From the NCBI GenBank assembly GCA_041676645.1, contig JBAYRO010000109.1:1-9810 (forward strand): a stretch of 9,810 bases of DNA, given 5' to 3'. Of this stretch, positions 4,291-9,810 are shown in pieces; position 1 is the stretch's first letter, and each line of letters begins with the position of its first letter. The translations under genes and the position numbers were made by a program. The notes beneath the pieces are model-generated. The model was not told the origin of the DNA. It was given only the letters and a program-made list of their open reading frames with translations, and did no database searches. The DNA comes from JAMLIN01 sp041676645. GTDB lineage: Bacteria; Pseudomonadota; Gammaproteobacteria; Burkholderiales; Burkholderiaceae_E.

Positions 4291-6921
4291 TCAGCACTGG
4301 CGACCCGCCACCACCCTGACCTTGGCAGGCGCCTTGAAACGCTTCTTCTCGACGTCCACCTGCTCGGAGAACGTGCGAACCTTCGGGCGCGCCAGCTCGG
4401 ACATCGCCGAACGCGGCACCGCTTTCGGCTTGGGCTTGGCAACCGGCTTGACCGGCTCCTGCGGCACGCAGTCGTCGTCGGCCGCCAGCGCAGCGGTGGC
4501 GAGCCGGTCGATCTCCTGCGGGTCGCCGGCGAGCCCGGGCGCTTCCTCGACCATGCCGAGCACATGGCGCGGCCCGAAGGGCGAGAGCGGATCCTCGGGA
4601 AGCCAGCCGCCACCACCGAAGCGGGGCCCCTTTTCGAGCGGATCGACGAACATCGGCGGCAACAATCCCGGCAGGGTCGGACCGACACCGCTGCTGTCCG
4701 GACCCGGGCCGATGCCGGTGCCGGGACCCGTCCCCGGACCTGCCCCCGGACCCGCCCCCGGACCCGCCCCCGGACCTGCTCCTGGCCCTGGCCCTGCTCC
4801 CGGACCCGTCCCCGGTCCACCCGGTCCACCCGGTCCGCCTGGTCCGCCTGGTCCGCCCGGCCCTTCCGGCACCGCGGGCACGATCGCCACCGTGATGCCG
4901 CCCGGCGTCCGGCCGCCGGCATTGTCGTCGACGATGAAGGTCATGGTGCCAGCCGGCACGTTGCCGTCATCGCCGACCGGCGTCGCCGGCGATGGCGCCG
5001 GTACGAAGGAAAGCTCCTGCAACTCGCCTGCCGGCAGCACATCGCCCTCGCCCACCGGCGTCCCGTCGCCACGCACGAACTGGCCGTTCGCCGGATCGGG
5101 CACCCCGGTCACGATGACGGTCAGGTCCTGGGCCGGCTGGTCCGCATCCGTGGGCGGCGGCACGTCGGTGATGCGCGCGGCATCGTCGCCGAAGACCGCG
5201 TCGCCGGGCACGACGACACTGACGGTCGGCGCGGTCGGCGCATCGTTGACACCGACGATCGTCACCACCAGGGTCGTGCTCGATGTCGCGCCGTCCTGGT
5301 CGCGGATCGTATAGGTGAAGCGATCCTGGACCGTCACGCCCGGGCCGAGCGCGATCAGCGCCGGATCGGTCGGATCGATCGTGTAGCTGTAGCCGCCGTC
5401 CGGAGCCACCACGAGCGTGCCATGGGCACCGGTGACCGGCGAGCCGTCGGCCGGGACGGGAATGGTTCCCGCGACCACTGCCGCGACCGGCGTGTCGACG
5501 ATGCCCAGCACATCGCCGGGATCGGGATCGGTGTCGGGATTGTCGCCGGGGGCGCCACCGGTGATCACGTTGCCCGTCAGGGGATCGCCACGGTCGGCAT
5601 CGAGCGAGATCGCATCGGGATTGGCCTGGGGCGGCAGGTTGACGCCGATCACCTGGATGGTGATCGTCGCGGTATCGAGGTTGCCGTCCGGATCGGCGAT
5701 CGTGTAGGTGAACCGGTCCACGACCTGCTCGCCCTCGCGCAATGCCCGTGCCGCCTCGCCGGTGGCATCGTAGTGATAGGCTCCATCGGCACCTATCGTC
5801 AGGATTCCGTACTGGCCGGCAAGGGGGGCGCCGACTCCGCCCAGCGGCACCGAACCGTCGCTGCCGGGCGTCACGCCGATGACCGTCAGCGCATCGCCGT
5901 CCGGGTCGCTGTCGGCCCGGTCGCCGAGATCGTTGCCGCGCACCGCCTCGCCGTCGGCCAGGATGTTGCCCTCGACGACGGTGCGGAAGTCGTCGACAGC
6001 CAGCGGCGGCGACCCCGGCTCCGGGCAGGCGTCGACGCCGCGCACCACGAACGTGAGCGTCGCGGTATCGGTGGCGCCGTCCGGATCCTCGATCAGGTAG
6101 GTGAAGACATCGCTACGGACCTCGCCCGGCGCCAGATCGGCCAGCTGCTCGCCGGGACGGTAGGCATAGTTGCCGTCACAGTCGATCTCGAGCTCGCCCC
6201 ACAGGCCCGCGATCGGCTCGCCGATCCCGCCCGGCGGCACGGTGCCGACATTGCCGACCGCGATCCCGGTGAGCTGCAGTGGATCCCCGTCCGGATCATG
6301 GTCGGCGGTTTCGCCCTCGTTGCCGCCGGTGATCACGTTGCCGCTTATCGAAACCGTGCCCAGCGAGAACTCGCGCAGGTCGTTGCCGGCCACCGGCGGA
6401 TCGTTGCCATCGACCACGCAGATCGTGATCCAGCGTTCCACGCAATAGCCATCGGGATCATTGACCTGGATGCCGAGCTTGGCCGTGCCATCGAAGCCAT
6501 CGGCAGGATCGATGCGCAGGCCGGCGAGCGCCTCGTTCACCTGCTCGAGCGATCCGGTGAGCTCGACCCAGTCCTGGCCGTTGTAGCGCAGGTCCGCCCC
6601 CGGCACGTCGGCGAGCGTCGCGCCGCCCGTCGATACCCAGAGCTTGATCTGGTAGACGTCGCCCGGGGCATCGTTCGGATCCGATATCTGCACCGGGGCC
6701 GCATGGCCGAGGCCGTCGAAGCCATCGAACCACAGGGTGCTGTCCTCGCGCACGCTCGCCCTGGAGTCGGCCGAGATCTCGGGACGATCATGACTGGGAG
6801 CGGTCTTCGCCTCGACCGGCGCCGCATCGGCGCTGACCGCCGCCGCGCCATCGAAGAGCATCCGCGGCTCGAGCGCAATCCGCATCGACGCCGCACGCAG
6901 CACGCCCGTCAATCCAGCCAT
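4291..6921 (-). CDS. Large repeat surface/secreted protein with LEPRMLFDGA N-terminus, cadherin/VCBS-like repeats and Gly-Pro tract
   Basis: Protein of 876 residues. Residues 17-26 read ALEPRMLFDG; this LEPR-xLF-DGA motif is known near the N-terminus of large proteobacterial repeat adhesins. A cadherin-like segment follows (about 47-172; RPEISADSRASV to ITICVVDGNDPP). Three tandem VCBS/cadherin-like repeats cover about 174-296, 304-427 and 429-560, each with a DPDGD-type Ca-binding loop, a DRFTYTI.D.DG strand and a VVGVN-type end. A different domain covers about 560-680. Residues 687-741 are almost only Gly, Pro, Ala and Thr. The last 50 residues are basic (KPVAKPKPKAVPRS) and end RQC. There is no RTX nonapeptide GGxGxDxxx. 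ATG 6921 has a GGGGG run 5 nt upstream; M13 has none. Six cysteines are present (160, 168, 248, 299, 818, 876), unusual for such adhesins. The TolC/adaptor genes downstream make it the likely export substrate, which is inference. Function is probably adhesion or cell-surface structure. Confidence 0.85.
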   Translation of the reverse strand: MAGLTGVLRAASMRIALEPRMLFDGAAAVSADAAPVEAKTAPSHDRPEISADSRASVREDSTLWFDGFDGLGHAAPVQISDPNDAPGDVYQIKLWVSTGGATLADVPGADLRYNGQDWVELTGSLEQVNEALAGLRIDPADGFDGTAKLGIQVNDPDGYCVERWITICVVDGNDPPVAGNDLREFSLGTVSISGNVITGGNEGETADHDPDGDPLQLTGIAVGNVGTVPPGGIGEPIAGLWGELEIDCDGNYAYRPGEQLADLAPGEVRSDVFTYLIEDPDGATDTATLTFVVRGVDACPEPGSPPLAVDDFRTVVEGNILADGEAVRGNDLGDRADSDPDGDALTVIGVTPGSDGSVPLGGVGAPLAGQYGILTIGADGAYHYDATGEAARALREGEQVVDRFTYTIADPDGNLDTATITIQVIGVNLPPQANPDAISLDADRGDPLTGNVITGGAPGDNPDTDPDPGDVLGIVDTPVAAVVAGTIPVPADGSPVTGAHGTLVVAPDGGYSYTIDPTDPALIALGPGVTVQDRFTYTIRDQDGATSSTTLVVTIVGVNDAPTAPTVSVVVPGDAVFGDDAARITDVPPPTDADQPAQDLTVIVTGVPDPANGQFVRGDGTPVGEGDVLPAGELQELSFVPAPSPATPVGDDGNVPAGTMTFIVDDNAGGRTPGGITVAIVPAVPEGPGGPGGPGGPGGPGGPGTGPGAGPGPGAGPGAGPGAGPGAGPGTGPGTGIGPGPDSSGVGPTLPGLLPPMFVDPLEKGPRFGGGGWLPEDPLSPFGPRHVLGMVEEAPGLAGDPQEIDRLATAALAADDDCVPQEPVKPVAKPKPKAVPRSAMSELARPKVRTFSEQVDVEKKRFKAPAKVRVVAGRQC
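4699..4863 (-). repeat. Gly/Pro-rich coding tandem repeat (collagen-like tract)
   Basis: This stretch encodes residues 687-741 of the repeat protein. Two repeat units meet here. On the plus strand, 4813-4857 has five 9-bp units of the type CGGTCCACC / TGGTCCGCC, encoding GGP triplets. From 4723 to about 4812 there are 12-bp units of the type CGGACCCGCCCC, encoding PGAG tetrapeptides, with one 6-bp half unit at 4795-4800. All unit lengths are multiples of three, so slippage would change protein length but not frame. The tract probably forms a flexible or polyproline-like stalk between the folded repeats and the C-terminal region. Confidence 0.9.
5242..6402 (-). repeat. Three tandem VCBS/cadherin-like protein repeats
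   Basis: The three units of about 123-132 codons share an order of motifs: PP.A..D, a GN(V/D) turn, D.DPDGD (or DTDPDPGD), a GT(V/I)P..G..GAP.AG.YG.L..(A)DG.Y.Y block, then FTYTI.DPDG..DTAT.T..V.GVN. Examples are FTYLIEDPDGATDTATL, FTYTIADPDGNLDTATI and FTYTIRDQDGATSSTTL. The units are diverged at amino-acid level, so they are old duplications rather than recent DNA copies. The aspartate clusters are consistent with Ca binding at the interdomain boundaries. Confidence 0.8.
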
Positions 6922-7039
6922 GTATTCCCCCGCCGTGGCGCAAGCTCGTTATCGTCGCGCAAATATACCGGAAGGGTGTTGCACAAGACGCGAAGGAGTC
7001 CACATCAGGCGCGATCGGCGGCCGCGGTCGACGCTGCTG
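6922..7039 (-). promoter_or_regulatory. Short intergenic region with adhesin ribosome binding site and possible promoter
   Basis: A 118-bp gap between the DUF4136 gene end and the repeat-protein start. On the minus strand it has GGGGGA at 6931-6926 before ATG 6921, and a TATATT box at 6967-6962, about 40 bp upstream of the start. A convincing -35 hexamer at normal spacing is lacking; TTGTGC lies only 13 bp before the box. The local A/T patch (AAATATACC on the plus strand) stands out in otherwise GC-rich DNA. No clear terminator of the DUF4136 gene is seen; transcription could continue into the adhesin. Confidence 0.35.
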
Positions 7040-7693
7040 CTACTGCTGCTGCGACTCCACCGGGACATCGACCCACTGGGTCGAACCCGATCGTCCCGGA
7101 AAATCCGCGAGCAGCGCACGCACCATGTACGGCAGCACGGAAGTCATGTCCGGCGACAGGCCGGAGTTGACCGCCGTTGCCTCGTAGACGCGACGCGGCG
7201 GCTGCGCGGCGAGATCACGGATGGTGAGCGAGAGCCTGCGCTCGTAGCGGCGCTCGTCGCGATCGTAGGCCCACCAGGACAACGGCGCCGAGAAGCTCAT
7301 GAAAGCGTGCGGGCCACCGAAACCGAAGCCGAAATACGGCGTGAAGTACGGGGGGTAGTAGTACCCGCCGGCCGTGCGGGTGAAGAACTCCCGGCTGCGA
7401 TAGTCGAAACCGACCTCGAACCGGGGATCGGGGGTTTCCCGAAAGCCCGCGGCGATGAACTCGGCGCGCACGATGCGCTCGAAATTGGCGTGGGCGATGC
7501 TCTCGGCCTGGTCCTCGGCGCGAACCATGCGAAAAGTGCGCTCCTCGACCGTGCCGGGCCATTCATGGAATACGGTGCGCTCCGAGCCCACGGTGCTGGC
7601 GCAGGCCGCAAGGACCATGGCGGCAAATCCGATCGCGACCCGCTGCAATAGTGCGCGAAGGCCCCCGCGGGCGGTCCAAAGCTTAGAATGCAT
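7040..7693 (-). CDS. DUF4136-type outer-membrane lipoprotein
   Basis: Protein of 217 residues. ATG 7693-7691 is preferred to the TTG two codons earlier because GGAAGAAGAG (7710-7701) sits 7 nt before the ATG. Residues 1-30 form a lipoprotein signal peptide (hydrophobic IGFAAMVLAA) with lipobox LAAC and acylated C31. The mature part has an early FHEW, the central helix SIAHANFERIVRAEFIAAGF, FEVGFDYRS, and an end block SVLPYMVRALLADFPG; these match the DUF4136 domain as I know it. Residues 109-128 are rich in Tyr, Phe, Gly and Pro (YYYPPYFTPYFGFGFGG), a probable flexible loop as seen in several family members. The function of the family is not known to me. It is upstream of the adhesin on the same strand but separated by 118 bp; involvement in the export cluster is not shown. 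Confidence 0.82.
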   Translation of the reverse strand: MHSKLWTARGGLRALLQRVAIGFAAMVLAACASTVGSERTVFHEWPGTVEERTFRMVRAEDQAESIAHANFERIVRAEFIAAGFRETPDPRFEVGFDYRSREFFTRTAGGYYYPPYFTPYFGFGFGGPHAFMSFSAPLSWWAYDRDERRYERRLSLTIRDLAAQPPRRVYEATAVNSGLSPDMTSVLPYMVRALLADFPGRSGSTQWVDVPVESQQQ

Positions 7694-7713
7694 CGGCAAA
7701 CTCTTCTTCCGTC
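7694..7713. promoter_or_regulatory. 20-bp divergent gene boundary
   Basis: This is the whole spacer between the DUF4136 lipoprotein start (minus) and pepN (plus). Its middle, CTCTTCTTCC on the plus strand, is the complement of the lipoprotein Shine-Dalgarno GGAAGAAGAG. Promoters for both genes must therefore overlap the opposing coding regions. Candidates are TAGAAT at 7684-7689 for pepN (no matching -35) and GATAAT at 7737-7732 for the lipoprotein gene, inside pepN codons 7-8. Both are weak guesses. Confidence 0.4.
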
Positions 7714-9810
7714 ATGCGAACCGACCAAAACATTATCGTACGCCGTTCCGAATACCGGCCCCCGGCGTTTCTCGTCGACCATGTCGGCCTCGAGTTCGAT
7801 CTCGATCCGACCCGGACCATCGTGCGATCCCGGCTCACGCTGCGGCGCAATCCGGCACCCGAGGCTCCCGCCGACGGTCGCCTGCTGCTCGACGGCGAAG
7901 GCCTGCGCCTGATCGACATCCGCCTCGACGGCGAAGCGCTCGCCGCGCAACGCTGGCGATTCGTCCCGGGCGGACTGGCGATCGACGATGTTCCCGATGC
8001 CTGCGAACTCGCGATCGAGTCGGAATTCGCGCCGGCCGACAATACCCGGCTCGAAGGCCTGTACGTATCGAACAGCAATTTCTTTACCCAGTGCGAGGCG
8101 CAGGGTTTCCGGCGCATCACCTGGTATCCCGACCGGCCCGATGTGATGGCGCGGTTCACCGTGACCCTCAACGGGCCGCGTGAAAGCTGCCCCACCCTGC
8201 TGTCGAACGGCAATCTCGTCGCCCGGGGCGAATCCAGCGACAGACCCGGCTGGCACTGGGCGCGCTGGGAGGATCCCTTTCCCAAGCCCTCGTACCTCTT
8301 TGCCGTCGTGGCCGGTGAATTCGAGTGCGCGGAGCGCCGGATCCACACCCGCTCGGGCCGGGAAGTCCTGCTGCAGATCCATGTCGAGCCGGGCAATCTC
8401 GACAAATGCGGCCACGCGATGGATTCCCTGGTCAACGCGATCCGCTGGGACGAGGAACGCTTCGGGCTCGAGCTCGACCTCGATCGCTTCATGATCGTTG
8501 CGGTGGGCGACTTCAACATGGGGGCGATGGAGAACAAGGGCCTGAATGTCTTCAACACCCGTTATGTGTTCGCCAATCCGCAGATCGCCACCGACGCCGA
8601 CTTCGCGCATGTCGAATCGGTGGTCGGGCACGAGTACTTCCACAACTGGACCGGCAACCGGGTCACCTGCCGCGACTGGTTCCAGCTCACCCTCAAGGAA
8701 GGCCTGACCGTCTTTCGCGACCAGGAGTTCTCGGCCGACCGGCTCGCCAGCCAGGCCGACTCGCCCGAGGCCGCGGCGAGCGCGCGCGCCGTCAAGCGGA
8801 TCGAGGACGTCCGGGTGCTGCGCGTGGCGCAATTCGCCGAGGACGCCGGCCCGATGGCCCATCCGATCCGGCCCGACTTCTATCACGAGATCAACAACTT
8901 CTACACCCTGACCGTCTACGAGAAGGGCGCCGAGGTGATCCGCATGCTCCACACCCTCGTGGGCGAAGCGGGGTTTCGCAAGGGGATGGATCTCTACTTC
9001 GAGCGCCACGACGGCCAGGCCGTGACCTGCGACGACTTCGTCGCCGCAATCGCCGATGCCAATGGCCGGGACTTCACCCACTTCCGCCGCTGGTACTCGC
9101 AGTCGGGTACGCCGCGGCTGCGCGTGCAGACGAGCCACGATCCCGAGCGCGGCCGCTTCGTCCTCACGGTGCGCCAGATGGTGCCCTTCCAGGCCGACGG
9201 CCAGCCCGGCGAACCGATGCACATCCCGTTCGCGATCGGCCTGCTCGGCGCCGACGGCGCCGACCTGCCCCTGCCCGCGCCGCTCGAGCTGCCCGACGAC
9301 GGCCGCACACCGACGACGCGGGTGCTGGAGCTGACCGAAGCCGAGCACAGCTTCAGCTTCGAGGGCATCGAGGAATCGGCGGTGGCCTCGCTGGGCCGCG
9401 GATTCAGCGCCCCGGTGATCATCGAGGCCACCTATTTCGGCGAGGAACTCGCCCGACTCGCCCGCCACGACCCCGATCACTTCAACCGCTGGGATGCCCT
9501 GCAGCGGCTCGGAATGCGCGCGATCCTCGCGGTGCTCGACGGCGCCTGGGAACCCGCACGGGCCAGCCTGCTCCTCGACGCCTTCGCGAGCCTGCTCGAC
9601 GACCCACGACTCGACCCGGCGTTCAAGCAGCTCGTCCTCTCCCTGCCGGCCGAAGGCTTCGTGATCGAGCAGCTCGAGTTCGTCGACCCGGTCAAGGTCC
9701 GCGCCGCGCTGCGCACGGTGCGGGTGGCGATCGCCCGCAACACGCCCGAGCGCTGGCGGGAGGCCGCCGCCTCGACGGGTGAACCCTGGACGCCCGATCC
9801 GGCCGCGGCC
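7714..9810 (+). CDS. pepN: Aminopeptidase N (M1 family zinc metallopeptidase), C-terminus cut by window edge
   Basis: Cytoplasmic enzyme that removes N-terminal residues from peptides. The first 699 codons are in the window; the E. coli enzyme has about 870 residues. Seen: the substrate-anchoring region TQCEAQGFRRITWYPDRPDV (E128), the M1 exopeptidase motif GAMEN at 270-274, the zinc motif HEYFHNWTGNR (H306, E307, H310), the third zinc ligand E329 in LKEGLTVFRDQEFS, and VYEKGAEVIRM with the probable catalytic Y402. The spacing from H310 to E329 is the expected M1 spacing. About 12 residues (near RLASQADSPEAAA) are extra after FSAD compared with E. coli PepN as I remember it. The start is fixed: TAG at 7684-7686 is in frame upstream and no ATG, GTG, TTG or CTG occurs between it and ATG 7714. 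No Shine-Dalgarno is visible. No internal stop or frameshift is seen. Confidence 0.96.
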   Translation, partial: MRTDQNIIVRRSEYRPPAFLVDHVGLEFDLDPTRTIVRSRLTLRRNPAPEAPADGRLLLDGEGLRLIDIRLDGEALAAQRWRFVPGGLAIDDVPDACELAIESEFAPADNTRLEGLYVSNSNFFTQCEAQGFRRITWYPDRPDVMARFTVTLNGPRESCPTLLSNGNLVARGESSDRPGWHWARWEDPFPKPSYLFAVVAGEFECAERRIHTRSGREVLLQIHVEPGNLDKCGHAMDSLVNAIRWDEERFGLELDLDRFMIVAVGDFNMGAMENKGLNVFNTRYVFANPQIATDADFAHVESVVGHEYFHNWTGNRVTCRDWFQLTLKEGLTVFRDQEFSADRLASQADSPEAAASARAVKRIEDVRVLRVAQFAEDAGPMAHPIRPDFYHEINNFYTLTVYEKGAEVIRMLHTLVGEAGFRKGMDLYFERHDGQAVTCDDFVAAIADANGRDFTHFRRWYSQSGTPRLRVQTSHDPERGRFVLTVRQMVPFQADGQPGEPMHIPFAIGLLGADGADLPLPAPLELPDDGRTPTTRVLELTEAEHSFSFEGIEESAVASLGRGFSAPVIIEATYFGEELARLARHDPDHFNRWDALQRLGMRAILAVLDGAWEPARASLLLDAFASLLDDPRLDPAFKQLVLSLPAEGFVIEQLEFVDPVKVRAALRTVRVAIARNTPERWREAAASTGEPWTPDPAAA

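Noticed and set aside
4723..4857. CRISPR-like array
   Set aside because: The units are 9 and 12 bp with no spacers and are codon-periodic inside a coding frame.
7018..7056. CTG/CAG-type triplet repeat near the end of the DUF4136 gene
   Set aside because: Only a few interrupted triplets, partly encoding the terminal Gln run; too short to call a repeat locus.
4564..7170. Plus-strand open frame of 868 codons opposite the repeat protein
   Set aside because: Its sequence is low-complexity, rich in Arg, Gly, Asp and His, the typical product of reading Asp/Gly/Val-rich repeats backwards. The minus-strand frame has clear repeats and motifs.
7688..7912. Small plus-strand gene of 74 codons starting at ATG 7688
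   Set aside because: It overlaps the start of pepN in another frame, lacks a ribosome binding site and shows no recognisable features.
7297..9480. Minus-strand open frame of 727 codons opposite pepN
   Set aside because: It is antisense to a well-conserved enzyme with intact catalytic motifs, has no recognisable domain, and fits the absence of stops expected on the antisense of GC-rich coding DNA.

Overview
The window looks like chromosomal DNA of a high-GC Gram-negative proteobacterium, probably gamma- or betaproteobacterial. The support is the very GC-rich third codon positions, two outer-membrane lipoproteins, a TolC/HlyD envelope system, and an aminopeptidase N that follows the Escherichia coli PepN pattern closely. 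No tRNA, rRNA, CRISPR array, transposase or integrase was seen. Coding density is very high.

Positions 1-6921 hold one minus-strand cluster, read from right to left. It starts with an 876-residue surface or secreted repeat protein (6921-4291) that has an LEPRMLFDGA N-terminal motif, four or five Ca-binding-type beta-sandwich repeats, a Gly/Pro-rich collagen-like tract and a basic C-terminus ending in Cys. After a 121-bp gap come four tightly packed genes. These are a TolC-family outer-membrane lipoprotein with an extra C-terminal domain (4169-2289), a signal-peptide periplasmic adaptor with a TTG start (2292-1507), a membrane-anchored HlyD-type adaptor with a GAF-like N-terminal half (1510-164), and the first 59 codons of a protein that I associate with M50-peptidase/HlyD fusions (179 to the window edge). 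Stop and start codons overlap at all three junctions of these four genes (TTGA, ATGA and 16 bp). Together they look like a trans-envelope conduit with its own probable substrate, but no ABC ATPase or RND pump is visible here.

Positions 6922-7039 are a short intergenic region with the adhesin ribosome binding site and a weak -10-like box. A DUF4136-type lipoprotein gene follows on the minus strand (7693-7040).

Only 20 bp separate that lipoprotein start from the divergent plus-strand pepN (7714 to the right edge, 699 codons, C-terminus missing). An in-frame stop just upstream fixes the pepN start, and there is no recognisable Shine-Dalgarno sequence because the opposing gene's ribosome binding site fills that spot. 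The many other long open frames in the window are GC-driven shadows of these genes.
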